Under the pieces are notes generated by a model, which ran no database searches, was not told where the DNA came from, and saw only the letters and a list, made by a program, of their open reading frames with translations. A DNA stretch of 64,000 nt, taken from positions 62,001 to 126,000 of the forward strand of contig CAIKRR010000014.1 in NCBI GenBank assembly GCA_903829815.1, read 5' to 3'. This DNA is from an uncultured Pseudomonadota bacterium (GTDB lineage: Bacteria; Pseudomonadota; Gammaproteobacteria; Burkholderiales; SG8-39). The translations under genes were made by a program, and so were the position numbers. Shown here one piece after another: positions 37,918 through 47,377 of the stretch. The stretch's first letter is position 1. The number at the start of each line of letters is the position of its first letter.

Positions 37918-38918
37918 TTCCGGTCTGTCTTCGCGCTCGGCGGTCGCTCGACCAGGTGGTGGTGATGGCGCTCTCGGGCCTGCTCTGCGCGCCGCTTCTC
38001 GCAGGCCAGGCGCAGGCCGACGGCTGGCCCGTTCGCCCAGTACGCTTCGTGGTCCCTGCCGTTGCTGGCGGCACCGCCGACCTGCTTGCCCGTGCGGTCT
38101 CCGTGCGCCTGGCCGAACAACTCGGCCAGCCGGTACTCATCGACAACAAGCCTGGCGCCAACACCAATATCGGCGCCGATTTCGTCGCCAAGGCGACACC
38201 GGACGGCTACACGCTTTGCCTGAGTGGCATGACGCTCTCGACCAACCCGTCACTCTATGCAAAGCTGCCCTACGATCCACAAAAGGATCTGGCGCCCGTG
38301 ATCCTGCTGGCAACCTCAGGCAATGTGCTGGTGGTCAATCCATCACTGGGCGCCTCGAGTGTGCCCGACCTCGTCGCCCTGGCGCGTGCCCGGCCGGGCA
38401 TGTTGCACTTCGGAACGCCCGCGATCGGCTCTACCGGCCACCTGGCCGGCGAGATGTTCAACACCATGGCCGGGGTCAAGATAGCGGCAGTCCACTACAA
38501 GGGCGCAGCGCCAGCGCTCACCGACCTCATCGGTGGCAGTATCGAGATGACGTTCGACAACATCCCGGCGGCGCTCCAGTACATCCGCAGTGGGCGACTG
38601 CGCGCCCTGGGGGTGACCTCAGCACGCCGATCGAGCGTGCTGCCCGATGTCCCCACGATCGCCGAAGCGGGCCTGCCCGGCTACGACATATCGGCCTGGT
38701 TTGGCATCACCACGACAGCCGGCACGTCTCCCGAGGTCATCGAACGGCTCAACGCCGAGACCCGCCGCGCACTGGCCAACCCCGGCGTCATCGAGCGGAT
38801 TGCAGCGCTCGGATTCGAGGTCGCAGGTGGGTCGAGCGAACAGTTTGCGAACCTCATCCGCAATGACCTGACACGTCTGGGACGGATCATCCGCGAATCC
38901 GGGGCCAGAGCCGAGTAA
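37914..38918 (+). CDS. Bug/TctC-family periplasmic receptor coupled to folB
   Basis: A 334-residue receptor with a signal peptide ending QAQADG near residue 39. Landmarks are VRFVVPAVAGGTADLLARAV, DNKPGANTNIGADFVAKA and AVHYKGAAPALTDLIGGSIE (HY in place of HVPY). AAGGAG lies shortly before the ATG, which overlaps the folB stop. It is the only Bug gene inside the housekeeping block, convergent with xerD. The pairing with folB does not suggest a shared pathway and may reflect insertion into a well-expressed transcript. Confidence 0.9.
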   Translation: MIPVCLRARRSLDQVVVMALSGLLCAPLLAGQAQADGWPVRPVRFVVPAVAGGTADLLARAVSVRLAEQLGQPVLIDNKPGANTNIGADFVAKATPDGYTLCLSGMTLSTNPSLYAKLPYDPQKDLAPVILLATSGNVLVVNPSLGASSVPDLVALARARPGMLHFGTPAIGSTGHLAGEMFNTMAGVKIAAVHYKGAAPALTDLIGGSIEMTFDNIPAALQYIRSGRLRALGVTSARRSSVLPDVPTIAEAGLPGYDISAWFGITTTAGTSPEVIERLNAETRRALANPGVIERIAALGFEVAGGSSEQFANLIRNDLTRLGRIIRESGARAE

Positions 38919-38949
38919 GCGGTCATGGCCCACGCCGCCCTGCGCCAGA

Positions 38950-39855
38950 TCACCCGCGGGGGTGGTGCTTTTCGTGCAACTGCCGCATGCGTTCGCGAGC
39001 AACATGCGTGTAGATCTGCGTTGTCGATATGTCGGAATGACCCAGCAGCATCTGCACCACGCGCAGGTCGGCACCATGGTTGAGCAGGTGGGTGGCAAAC
39101 GCATGCCGCAGCGAGTGCGGCGACAAGGCCCAATCGGCGCGCACCTGCGCCGCATGGCGCTTGATCAGGTACCAGAAGGCCTGACGGGTCATGCCTGCAC
39201 CGCGCGCCGTCACGAACACTGCGTCAGCGGTACCCCCTGCGAGCAAGGCAGGGCGAGCCGTGGCCAGATAACGTCCGATCCAGAGCACCGACTCCTCGCC
39301 CAGCGGGACCATCCGTTCCTTGGACCCCTTGCCGAACACCCGCACCACGCCCGCATCGAGGCTCATCTGCCCCATACGCAACCCCACCAGTTCGGACACG
39401 CGCAATCCGGTCGCGTAGAGCGTTTCGAGCATCGCCCGATCGCGCAAGCCAGGCACCGTGTCCACGTCTGGAACAGCCAGCAGACGCTCGACATCGGGCT
39501 CGGATACCGACTTGGGCAACCGTGAGGGCAGGCGGGGCTGAGCCACGTCGCGGGTCGGGTCGTGCTCGATCTGGCGGCGACGCAGCAGCCAGGCGTAAAA
39601 ACGTCGCAGGCTGGCAAGAAATCGCGCCTGCGTCGAGGCGCGGATACGACCCTTCTGGTGACGCCAGGCCGAGTAGCCATTGACGGCCGCTGTGCTGGCC
39701 GCAGCCAGGCTCATCTGGCCGCTGTGCTCGAGCCAGTCGGCAAACTGGCGCAGATCACGTCGGTAGGCCTCCAGCGTGTTGTGCGCCAAACCCTCCTCGA
39801 GCCATGCCTGGTCGATGAACTGGTCTATCAGCAGGGCATCATCCTCGCGGCTCAT
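38950..39855 (-). CDS. xerD: Tyrosine recombinase XerD
   Basis: A 301-residue site-specific recombinase that resolves chromosome dimers at dif with XerC and FtsK. The N-terminal SAM-like DNA-binding domain is followed by the catalytic set: Arg in YATGLRVSELVGL, Lys in GKGSKERMVPLG, HxxR in LSPHSLRHAFATHLL, His in LLGHSDISTTQ and the nucleophile Tyr in IYTHV. Length and the C-terminal RMRQLHEKHHPRG tail fit XerD. No prophage genes are adjacent, so this is the housekeeping enzyme. Divergent from typA. Confidence 0.93.
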   Translation of the reverse strand: MSREDDALLIDQFIDQAWLEEGLAHNTLEAYRRDLRQFADWLEHSGQMSLAAASTAAVNGYSAWRHQKGRIRASTQARFLASLRRFYAWLLRRRQIEHDPTRDVAQPRLPSRLPKSVSEPDVERLLAVPDVDTVPGLRDRAMLETLYATGLRVSELVGLRMGQMSLDAGVVRVFGKGSKERMVPLGEESVLWIGRYLATARPALLAGGTADAVFVTARGAGMTRQAFWYLIKRHAAQVRADWALSPHSLRHAFATHLLNHGADLRVVQMLLGHSDISTTQIYTHVARERMRQLHEKHHPRG

Positions 39856-39959
39856 GGGCCGATCCTATCCGATAGATCTGTACTGCGGCGCAACAAAATG
39901 CTATCCTCGACGGGTTTTGCAGTTTCCCTCCCCGTCGCTCTCAGGACACTCCTGCACCC

Positions 39960-41792
39960 ATGTCGCGCGCCATCCGCAACGTTGCCATCATTGCCCACGT
40001 CGATCACGGCAAGACCACCCTGGTCGACAAATTGCTCCAGCAGGCCGGTACCTTCGCCGCCCATGAACGAATGACCGAACGGGTGATGGATTCCAACGAC
40101 CTCGAGAAGGAACGCGGAATCACCATTCTCGCCAAGAACTGCGCGGTCCAGTACGCGGGGGTCCACGTCAACATCGTAGACACGCCCGGACACGCCGACT
40201 TTGGCGGTGAAGTGGAACGCGTGCTGGGCATGGTGGACGGCGTTGTTCTTCTGGTCGATGCGGTTGAGGGGCCGATGCCGCAGACCCGCTTCGTGACGCG
40301 CAAGGCACTGCAACTGGGGTTGCGCCCGATCGTGGTGGTCAACAAGATCGACCGGCCAGGCGCGCGACCTTCGTGGGTTGTCGACAGCACGTTCGACCTG
40401 TTCGACAAGCTTGGCGCAACCGAAGAGCAGCTCGACTTCCCGGTGGTGTATGCCTCGGCCCTCCAGGGCTGGGCCTCGATGAGCCCGAGCGAGATCGGCA
40501 CTTCGCTCACGCCGCTCTTTGACACCATCCTTACCCATGTACCGGCACCCGTCGACGTCGACACCGAGAGCCCGCTGCAGTTGCAGATCAGTGCCCTGGA
40601 CTACTCGAGCTACGTCGGTCGCATCGGCATCGGACGCATCAAGCGAGGGCGGCTGCGTCCGGCCAGTGAAGTGGCCGTGGTGTATGGCGATGGCACCCCG
40701 CGCAAGGAAAAGATCAACCAGGTGCTTGGCTTCCAGGGCCTTGAGCGCACGCCGATGACCGAAGCACTGGCTGGCGACATCGTGCTCATCACAGGCATCA
40801 GCGAACTGTCGATCGGCGACACCATCACGGCGCCGGACCGACCCGAGGGACTGCCCCCCCTGCATGTCGATGAACCGACGCTCACCATGAACTTTCAGGT
40901 GAACACCTCCCCGTTTGCCGGTCGCGAGGGCAAGTACGTCACCAGTCGCCAGATTCGCGCGCGCCTGGAGCGGGAACTGCTCACCAACATGGCATTGAAG
41001 GTCGAGGACACATCCGACACCGATGTATTCCAGGTGTCCGGGCGCGGCGAACTGCACCTCACGATTCTGGTCGAGACCATGCGCCGTGAGGGCTACGAGG
41101 TGGCGGTCGGTCGGCCGCGCGTCATCACGCGTGTGATCGATGGCGAGGTCTGCGAGCCCTATGAAAACCTGACCGTCGATGTTGAAACCGGCCACCAGGG
41201 CCCGGTGATGGAAGCGCTGGGCAGCCGTCGGGGCGATCTGGTCGACATGGTCTCCGATGCGCAGGGCCGGGTGCGCCTGGACTACCGGATTCCGGCCCGC
41301 GGCCTGATCGGGTTCCAGAATGAATTCATGAACCTGACACGCGGCACCGGACTGATGAGCCACATCTTCGACGCCTACGCCCCGGTCAAGGGTGACATCG
41401 GTGGTCGTCGCAACGGCGTGCTGATTTCCCAGGAGGAAGGGCCGGCCGTCGCCTACTCGCTCTTCACGCTGCAGGAGCGTGGGCGATTGTTCGTGGGCCC
41501 CGGCGAACTCCTCTACGAGGGTATGGTCGTCGGCATCCACAGCCGCGACAATGATCTGGTCGTGAACCCGATCAAGACCAAGAAGCTCACCAATGTGCGC
41601 GCCGCCGGCAAGGATGAAAACATCCTCCTGACCCCGCCGATCAAGCTCACGCTGGAATACGCCGTCGAATTCATCGACGACGACGAACTGGTCGAAGTTA
41701 CGCCGCAGACGATCCGTATTCGCAAGCGTTTCCTGAAGGAACACGAGCGGCGCCGCGCCGAGCGCAGCCCGGAGCGCGCCGAAGCAGGCTGA
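39960..41792 (+). CDS. typA: Ribosome-associated GTPase TypA/BipA
   Basis: A 610-residue translational GTPase involved in 50S assembly and stress adaptation. G motifs are [15 protein letters not shown] (G1), ITILAKN (G2 region), [12 protein letters not shown] (G3) and [10 protein letters not shown] (G4). These are followed by EF-G-like domains II, III and V and the TypA-specific C-terminal domain ([33 protein letters not shown]). Full length. Divergent from xerD; the 3' end is followed by a strong palindrome. Confidence 0.97.
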   Translation: MSRAIRNVAIIAHVDHGKTTLVDKLLQQAGTFAAHERMTERVMDSNDLEKERGITILAKNCAVQYAGVHVNIVDTPGHADFGGEVERVLGMVDGVVLLVDAVEGPMPQTRFVTRKALQLGLRPIVVVNKIDRPGARPSWVVDSTFDLFDKLGATEEQLDFPVVYASALQGWASMSPSEIGTSLTPLFDTILTHVPAPVDVDTESPLQLQISALDYSSYVGRIGIGRIKRGRLRPASEVAVVYGDGTPRKEKINQVLGFQGLERTPMTEALAGDIVLITGISELSIGDTITAPDRPEGLPPLHVDEPTLTMNFQVNTSPFAGREGKYVTSRQIRARLERELLTNMALKVEDTSDTDVFQVSGRGELHLTILVETMRREGYEVAVGRPRVITRVIDGEVCEPYENLTVDVETGHQGPVMEALGSRRGDLVDMVSDAQGRVRLDYRIPARGLIGFQNEFMNLTRGTGLMSHIFDAYAPVKGDIGGRRNGVLISQEEGPAVAYSLFTLQERGRLFVGPGELLYEGMVVGIHSRDNDLVVNPIKTKKLTNVRAAGKDENILLTPPIKLTLEYAVEFIDDDELVEVTPQTIRIRKRFLKEHERRRAERSPERAEAG

Positions 41793-41810
41793 ACCGGAGC
41801 CGGGCACACG

Positions 41811-41840
41811 ACGGGTACGGCGCACGCGTGCGCCGCCCGT
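41811..41840. terminator. Hairpin terminator candidate after typA
   Basis: A perfect 16-base palindrome GGCGCACGCGTGCGCC (41819-41834) is flanked by partly complementary GGGTAC and GCCCGTAC. It lies between the convergent ends of typA and the lipoprotein gene. There is no T tract on either strand. Confidence 0.5.
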
Positions 41841-41848
41841 ACAGGCCC

Positions 41849-42403
41849 CTAGCGCCCCATCGCGGGCGGGGGTAACGTCGTATCAGTGAAGACCCCTTTG
41901 CGTTCACCGATCGTCACATCGATCGACTCGGGGTAGTCGGCGGGTGGGTAGCGCCATGGGTCCATCATCTCGTGCAAGCCACCGATGGTGGCCACCCGCG
42001 ACACGCGCCAGGTGGCTTGGGCAGGCAGCGCCCGCACGAAACCGCTCTGTTGGCCTGCCTGGCAGGTGACATCGAGCGGGGTCAACGAGCGGGTCAACAG
42101 AACCTGTCCGGGTGCCTCGAACAGCCACGAGCCACGACCATTCGATGCCTTGCACTGTGCCCGCTCGACTTCGATGCCATCGGGTCGCAGCAGACGCACC
42201 GCAATGCGCTGGCTGGGCGGTGGTTCGACCCAGGCGCAGGCGCCCAGTGCCAGCGAAAGTCCCAACGCCGCCAGCAAGCCCGCGCCATGACAAGCCGGAA
42301 AACGGTCGCGGCAAGGCCACGACACCAGCCGGCTGACCGTACTGCCGCCGGCATCGATCGTGCCGCGCCCGGATGGCGAGGAACGGGCTGTCGAATGACG
42401 CAT
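41849..42403 (-). CDS. Predicted lipoprotein of unknown function
   Basis: A 184-residue protein. A hydrophobic stretch GLLAALGLSLALGACAW near residues 42-58 ends in a lipobox (LALGAC), so the mature protein should be lipid-anchored at the periplasmic face. The mature part (about 130 residues) has a CKASNGRGSW segment and a second Cys in VTCQAG, but no domain I recognise. The N-terminus is unusually long for a lipoprotein; a GTG start at about residue 23 (VSRLVSW) would give a normal signal length. Convergent with typA. Confidence 0.6.
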   Translation of the reverse strand: MRHSTARSSPSGRGTIDAGGSTVSRLVSWPCRDRFPACHGAGLLAALGLSLALGACAWVEPPPSQRIAVRLLRPDGIEVERAQCKASNGRGSWLFEAPGQVLLTRSLTPLDVTCQAGQQSGFVRALPAQATWRVSRVATIGGLHEMMDPWRYPPADYPESIDVTIGERKGVFTDTTLPPPAMGR

Positions 42404-42532
42404 GAGAAAGCTCCACTGAGGTCATGAGACCGCGATGCGCTCGTCACCGCAGTCTCGACCGGGGACGATAGCGCGCAGCCGGTGCCACCAAAACCCCGAA
42501 ACGACGACCAAACCCGGCGCAGTTTGTCGTCT

Positions 42533-42538
42533 TATAAT
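42533..42538 (+). promoter_or_regulatory. Candidate -10 element upstream of the NAPRTase-like gene
   Basis: A consensus TATAAT lies in a locally AT-rich stretch 125 bases before the start codon. No clear -35 is present at 16-18 bases. Use of this site would give a leader of about 118 bases. Confidence 0.4.
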
Positions 42539-42662
42539 CGTCAGCCCAAGCGGTCAGGCTCGAAGCGTTCACCCTGCAAGCCCCCGCAGCCACCAGTTGC
42601 CACGCCCTGTGCCCCTGCCTCGGGGTTGCGCGTGCGCACCACCCGGATCAGCGAAGCAAGCC

Positions 42663-43886
42663 ATGGCGGAGCCCTCATCCCAGTCGCAGGAAGCGCTGTC
42701 GGCCTATATCCGCGAGCGCACCGACAAGTACTTCACAAAATCGCGCGAAGTCGTCGAGCGCTTCGGTGATGCAACAGTCACCTATGGCGTGTTCATGCGC
42801 AGACGGGTCATTTGCGCCATCGATCCAGCACTTGAACTGCTGCGCAGTCGCTATCCGGCCAATGCCGTACCGCTGGTCATCAGGCGCCTCTATGAAGAAG
42901 GATCGGTGATCCCGGACCAGAAGCCGATCTTTCTCTACACCGGATCACTGGCCGCGCTGCTCGAACTGGAGACACTGCTGCTGCAACGGGTGGGGATGGC
43001 CTGCGTATCGGCCTACAACGCCTACAAGATGGCACTGAATCTGCCCAAGGTAGCCTTCATCGACATGCATGCCCGGCACGCATCGGGCGATGACATGACC
43101 CAACTGGCAGCTTATGGGGCAGCGGTGGGCAGTCGCATGGCCAAGTTCAACGGAGCCACCGGTTTTGTCGGCACATCGCTCGACATCACGGCGCCCTGCT
43201 ACGGCCAGACCCAGGGCATCGGCACCATGCCGCATGCGCTCATCGGCTATGCCGGTTCGACGCTGCGCGCCGCGCAGATGTACATGGCGACTCATCCGAA
43301 CGACGCACTGACGGTTCTGGTGGACTACTACGGCCGCGAGTACACCGATGCCCTCGAAGTATGCCGCTGGTGGTACGACGAGCATGTACCTGCTGCCCCC
43401 GCTCTCGCTCGACGCCCCCTGTCGATCCGCGTCGATACCCACGGCGACCGCTTCGCCGAGGACCTCAACTACGAATCGTCGGTCCAGATCGTGGCCCAGT
43501 GGCTGCATGTCGAGAACGAATACGAGACAGTACGCCAGGTCATGGGCGAGGAAGCCTTCGATGCCGACACGATGAACGTGTTGAAGGATCGGGTGCGACG
43601 GGTGCTTTTCGGAACCGGGGTCTCGGTGGCATCGATCATCCGGCTGCGCCAGACCCTGGATGGCGCTGGCTACACGGGCGCACGCATCGTGGGCTCCTCA
43701 GGCTTCAATCTGTTCAAATGCAAGATGTTCGGCAATGCGCGTGCCCCGATCGATGTGGTGGGAACCGGGTCATTCATCCCGGAGGCCTACAGCGAGACCT
43801 ACGCCACCGCTGATATCTTCATGTACGACGGCCGCTTCGAGATCAAACTCGGACGCGAACGCATTTTCCAGGGCCTGCAGCCCTGA
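42663..43886 (+). CDS. Nicotinate phosphoribosyltransferase-family protein
   Basis: A 407-residue protein with the NAPRTase barrel pattern: YFTKSREVVERFGDATVTYG near the start, GMACVSAYNAYKMAL, IDMHARHASG, FVGTSLDITAPCYGQ, GTMPHALIGYAGS and a late phosphate site IVGSSGFNLFKCK with VDVVGTGSFIPE-like continuation (IDVVGTGSFIP). NAPRTases make nicotinate mononucleotide from nicotinate and PRPP. This one is a divergent member, so nicotinamide or another pyridine cannot be excluded. The ATG at 42663 is chosen from family length; the ribosome site is weak. It is first of a three-gene plus-strand run with the MetE-like and esterase genes. Confidence 0.7.
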   Translation: MAEPSSQSQEALSAYIRERTDKYFTKSREVVERFGDATVTYGVFMRRRVICAIDPALELLRSRYPANAVPLVIRRLYEEGSVIPDQKPIFLYTGSLAALLELETLLLQRVGMACVSAYNAYKMALNLPKVAFIDMHARHASGDDMTQLAAYGAAVGSRMAKFNGATGFVGTSLDITAPCYGQTQGIGTMPHALIGYAGSTLRAAQMYMATHPNDALTVLVDYYGREYTDALEVCRWWYDEHVPAAPALARRPLSIRVDTHGDRFAEDLNYESSVQIVAQWLHVENEYETVRQVMGEEAFDADTMNVLKDRVRRVLFGTGVSVASIIRLRQTLDGAGYTGARIVGSSGFNLFKCKMFGNARAPIDVVGTGSFIPEAYSETYATADIFMYDGRFEIKLGRERIFQGLQP

Positions 43887-43901
43887 TCGAGGATTCAATC
43901 C

Positions 43902-44939
43902 ATGCTGTTGCCCACCACCCTCGTCGGCAGTTACCCGCAGCCCGAATGGCTGATCGACCGTGCCCGTCTGGCGGCCCGGTTTCCGCCCAGAGTGAGAGCA
44001 CGCGAGTTGTGGCGGATTGGCGAAGCCCACCTGGCCGAAGCCCTCGATGACGCCACGCTGCTCGCCATTCGCGCCCAGGAAGAAGCCGGCATCGACATCG
44101 TCACCGATGGCGAAATCCGGCGCGAGAGCTACTCGAACCGATTTGCCACTGCGCTCGATGGCGTTGACATCGATCATCCGGGGACCGCGCTCGACCGTTC
44201 CGGACACCCGAACCCGGTACCACGGGTCATCGGACCGATCAGGCGTCGGCATGCGGTCGAGATCGACGACCTGCGCTTTCTCAAGCGCCACACCAACCGA
44301 CTCACCAAGATCACCGTACCGGGCCCATTTACCATGGCCCAACAGGCCCAGATCGACTTCTACGGTGGCAGCCGCCAGGCCGCTGCCATGGACTACGCCA
44401 TCGCGGTGAACGCGGAGATACGCGACCTCTTTGACGCTGGCGCCTACATCGTTCAGATCGACGAACCCTATCTGCAGGCACGCCCCGAAGAGGCGCGCGC
44501 CTGGGGGGTCGAAGCCCTCAATCGGGCACTCGAGGGCGTCACTGGCACGACTGCGGTACACATCTGCTTTGGATATGCGGCAGTGATCCATGTTCGCCCC
44601 AGCGGTTACTCATTTCTCGGCGAGATGAAGGATTGCCGCTGCTCGCAGATATCGATCGAAACCGCGCAATCGAATCTGGACACCAGCGTGCTCGAGCAAC
44701 TGCACGGCAAGCAGGTGATCCTGGGCGTCATCGATCTGAGCGACATGCAGATCGAAACCGCCGAGGTCGTTGCAGCGCGCATACGCCGCGGCCTGACTCA
44801 TGTGGCAGCCCGCGACGTGATCATTGCGCCAGACTGCGGCATGAAATATCTGCCACGAGAGGTGGCCTTTGCCAAGTTGCAGGCGATGGTGGCCGGCGCA
44901 CGGATCGTGCGCGCGGAGATCGAGGCCCGCGGCAACTGA
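43902..44939 (+). CDS. MetE C-terminal-like (cobalamin-independent methionine synthase family) methyltransferase
   Basis: A 345-residue protein corresponding to the catalytic half of MetE. It starts TTLVGSYPQPEWL, has VTDGEIRRESY, VPGPFTMAQQ, VQIDEPYLQARPEE, and the zinc ligands His and Cys in VHICFGYA and Cys in IAPDCGMKYLP. Stand-alone proteins of this kind use varied methyl donors, and some act on small thiols other than homocysteine. It follows the NAPRTase-like gene by 15 bases and overlaps the esterase gene by one base (TGATG). Confidence 0.8.
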   Translation: MLLPTTLVGSYPQPEWLIDRARLAARFPPRVRARELWRIGEAHLAEALDDATLLAIRAQEEAGIDIVTDGEIRRESYSNRFATALDGVDIDHPGTALDRSGHPNPVPRVIGPIRRRHAVEIDDLRFLKRHTNRLTKITVPGPFTMAQQAQIDFYGGSRQAAAMDYAIAVNAEIRDLFDAGAYIVQIDEPYLQARPEEARAWGVEALNRALEGVTGTTAVHICFGYAAVIHVRPSGYSFLGEMKDCRCSQISIETAQSNLDTSVLEQLHGKQVILGVIDLSDMQIETAEVVAARIRRGLTHVAARDVIIAPDCGMKYLPREVAFAKLQAMVAGARIVRAEIEARGN

Positions 44940-46057
44940 TGCGGGTTTGTTCGACTGGAACGAGGCAGCACAGGTCGGTGCGCGTCGGGCTGGCATCCGC
45001 CACGGTTGTGGCGCTTGCAACCCTGGCGATGGCAGGCTGCGAACTGCCGCCCCTCCCGGCACCAGGCACGCCTGAGGCCCAGGCCGTACCAGTGCCGCCA
45101 CCCCGGCCAAGACCCGAACCCCTGGTCGCCGCCCCGCAACCGGATACGCGTCCGGCGGTAGTGCCACCCCCGCCACCGGTACGAGTCGGCACCAGTCTGC
45201 CGACGATCAAGCCCGGGGACTCGGTGCGCCGACTGACGGTCAGTGCGGCCAAGCGCACCTACCTGCTGCACGTACCCACCGGATACGAGGCAGGCACGCC
45301 ACGACCGTTGCTGATCGTGCTGCATGGTCGCGGCGGCTCGGCAGCCGGTGCCCGTGGCTGGGGCTTCAGTACCCGAGCCGACCAGAAAGGCTGGCTGGTG
45401 GTCTATCCGGAAGCCCTGCCCCCGACCCGTTCATGGTCGACACAATTGGGCACCGGAAAGGCCAATGCCGACGACGTCGCCTACCTCGAGGCCATGCTCG
45501 GCGATCTTGCGCTCACCGTGAGTCTCGATCCTCAGCGGGTGTACGCCGTCGGCTACTCCACCGGAGGCAGTTTCGCGGCCCACCTTGCAGGCACCCTCAA
45601 GGCACCCTCGATCGCGGCAGTTGCCATCGTCGGCAGCAATATCGCGACCCAGACACGAGGCAGTACACCGGTGAGCGTGAAACTGCCCGATCGTGCGATA
45701 CCGGCCCTCTTCATCCACGGACGCGCAGACCGCGCAGCCCCCTTCCGTGGCGGGCCCAGCATATTGCTGGACGGGGCCAACACCCTCGGTGCAAGCGAGG
45801 GTATGGCGCTGTGGGCGCGTGCGGCCGGCTGCAGCGAAAACCCGGTGCCGACTCGTCTGGGCGCCATCGAGCAATTGCACCATGAAGGCTGTGCAGGCGG
45901 CACGCGCGTCGAGCTCGAGACGCATGCAGGCGGCCATGAGTGGCCACGCAACCTCGCCCTCGACCCACGCCGTGGTACGCCCACGGTTGACCACGTGATG
46001 GACTTTCTCGAGCACGGACAGACGGGCAGCAGCGCAAGGGCAGGCTCCGCGCCCTGA
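44939..46057 (+). CDS. Lipoprotein esterase of the PHB depolymerase/feruloyl esterase family
   Basis: A 372-residue alpha/beta hydrolase. A signal with lipobox LAMAGC (Cys near residue 33) and a Pro-rich linker (residues about 36-80) anchor it outside the inner membrane. The hydrolase domain has LLIVLHGRGGSAAG (oxyanion region), nucleophile GYSTGGSFAA, acid residue in HGRADRAAPF and base in THAGGHEWP. Related enzymes cleave polyhydroxybutyrate oligomers, feruloyl or acetyl esters. The start overlaps the preceding stop by one base, so translation is coupled. Confidence 0.8.
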   Translation: MRVCSTGTRQHRSVRVGLASATVVALATLAMAGCELPPLPAPGTPEAQAVPVPPPRPRPEPLVAAPQPDTRPAVVPPPPPVRVGTSLPTIKPGDSVRRLTVSAAKRTYLLHVPTGYEAGTPRPLLIVLHGRGGSAAGARGWGFSTRADQKGWLVVYPEALPPTRSWSTQLGTGKANADDVAYLEAMLGDLALTVSLDPQRVYAVGYSTGGSFAAHLAGTLKAPSIAAVAIVGSNIATQTRGSTPVSVKLPDRAIPALFIHGRADRAAPFRGGPSILLDGANTLGASEGMALWARAAGCSENPVPTRLGAIEQLHHEGCAGGTRVELETHAGGHEWPRNLALDPRRGTPTVDHVMDFLEHGQTGSSARAGSAP

Positions 46058-46065
46058 AACCGGCG

Positions 46066-46079
46066 CTTCACCGGTGAAG
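46066..46079. terminator. Palindrome between convergent esterase and metC genes
   Basis: CTTCACCGGTGAAG is a perfect 14-base palindrome in the 68-base gap between the two convergent genes. It may act as a bidirectional terminator, although no T tract follows. Confidence 0.35.
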
Positions 46080-46125
46080 GGATCAGCAGGTGCGCCTTGC
46101 GGGTGATGACACTGGCAGCGCGTCG

Positions 46126-47361
46126 TCAGCTGGCCGAAGGCAGTGCTCTTGCGGTTGCGCGCAAGGCGGCGAATCCTCGCTCCAGATCGGCAATCAGGTC
46201 TTCAACCGCTTCCAGGCCTGCGTGCACCCGGAACACCGGCCCGGGTGGCGCCCATCGGGTGGCGGTGCGACTGCGGGCGAGTTCGGTCGGCAGTACAAGG
46301 CTCTCAAAGCCCCCCCAGGACGTGCCCAGGCCAAACAACCGCAGTGCGTCGATCATCGACTCCATCGCAGCAACCGGCACGCCAGCAGCAAGCTTGACCC
46401 CGAAGAGCCCCGATGCACCGAGAAAATCACGTGCCCACAGCGCATGCCCCGGATCGTCGGGCAGCGCTGGATGCATCACCCCGGCCACTTCGGGTTGAGC
46501 GAGAAACCAGCGGGCAAGCACAAGTCCGGATTGCCAATGCTGACGCAGACGCACCGCCATCGTGCGCAGACCGCGATGCGCGAAGTAGACATCATCGGGG
46601 CCTGCGCTGAAGCCGATCTGGCGGTGGGTATCGCGCAGCGCTCGCCAGGCATCCTTGTTCACCGTGACCAGACCGAGCATGGCGTCGGAATGGCCCACGA
46701 TGTACTTGGTGGCCGCATGCACCGAGACGTCGGCGCCATGGGCAATGGCCTTGAAGTAGAGCGGCGTGGCCCAGGTGTTGTCGATGATCACGATGACGTC
46801 GTGGCGATGTGCCGCCGCCGCAATGGCCGGCACATCCTGCAACTCGAACGTATGCGAACCGGGTGACTCGAGAAACACGACCCGGGTACGCGGCCTGATC
46901 ATCGCCTCGATGCCGCCTCCGATGGCAGGATCAAAGTACTCGACCTCCACGCCGAAACGGGCCAGAAAGCTGTCGGCAAAGTGTCGCGTGGGCGAGTAGA
47001 CGCAATCGGCCAGCAGCACGTGGTCGCCAGCACGCAGGAAGGCCATGAGCGCCCCGGTACAGGCGGCGAGGCCAGAGGGGTAGACCAGCGTGCGATAGCC
47101 GCCTTCGAGTTCGGCAATAGCCTCCTCCAGGGCGTGGGTGGTGGGCGTACCCTGCCGACCGTAGAAGGTGCCGATGACATCCTGCGCCCGCAGACGTGCC
47201 TTCTCGTGCCAATCGGCCATATTGGGCGAGAGAATGGTCGAGGCATGGTAGACCGGCGGATTGACTGCACCCTGTTGGTCTTCGGGGTGCCGCCCCGCAT
47301 GCACGATGCGCGTGTCGTCACTCAACGCCGGCAAGGATGTACCCGGTACACGTTCGCTCAT
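46126..47361 (-). CDS. metC: Cystathionine beta-lyase
   Basis: A 411-residue PLP enzyme of the Cys/Met metabolism family. Features are YGRQGTPTTHALEEAIAELE near residue 70, PSGLAACTGALMAFL, IIDNTWATP and the PLP-lysine in SVHAATKYIVGHSD; the C-terminal FGLGTSWGGFESL block is typical of MetC. It converts cystathionine to homocysteine, pyruvate and ammonia. The ATG at 47361 has GAGGA seven bases before it. It follows the MFS gene by 16 bases in the same operon. Confidence 0.88.
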   Translation of the reverse strand: MSERVPGTSLPALSDDTRIVHAGRHPEDQQGAVNPPVYHASTILSPNMADWHEKARLRAQDVIGTFYGRQGTPTTHALEEAIAELEGGYRTLVYPSGLAACTGALMAFLRAGDHVLLADCVYSPTRHFADSFLARFGVEVEYFDPAIGGGIEAMIRPRTRVVFLESPGSHTFELQDVPAIAAAAHRHDVIVIIDNTWATPLYFKAIAHGADVSVHAATKYIVGHSDAMLGLVTVNKDAWRALRDTHRQIGFSAGPDDVYFAHRGLRTMAVRLRQHWQSGLVLARWFLAQPEVAGVMHPALPDDPGHALWARDFLGASGLFGVKLAAGVPVAAMESMIDALRLFGLGTSWGGFESLVLPTELARSRTATRWAPPGPVFRVHAGLEAVEDLIADLERGFAALRATARALPSAS

Positions 47362-47377
47362 TGCATCATCCTCGAAT

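Noticed and set aside
38950-39855. The tyrosine recombinase as a phage or island integrase
   Set aside because: Length, motifs and tail fit housekeeping XerD, and no phage, attachment-site or mobility genes lie around it.
39852-41825. A 657-codon frame antisense to typA
   Set aside because: No family character, no ribosome site; typA is complete and conserved on the plus strand.
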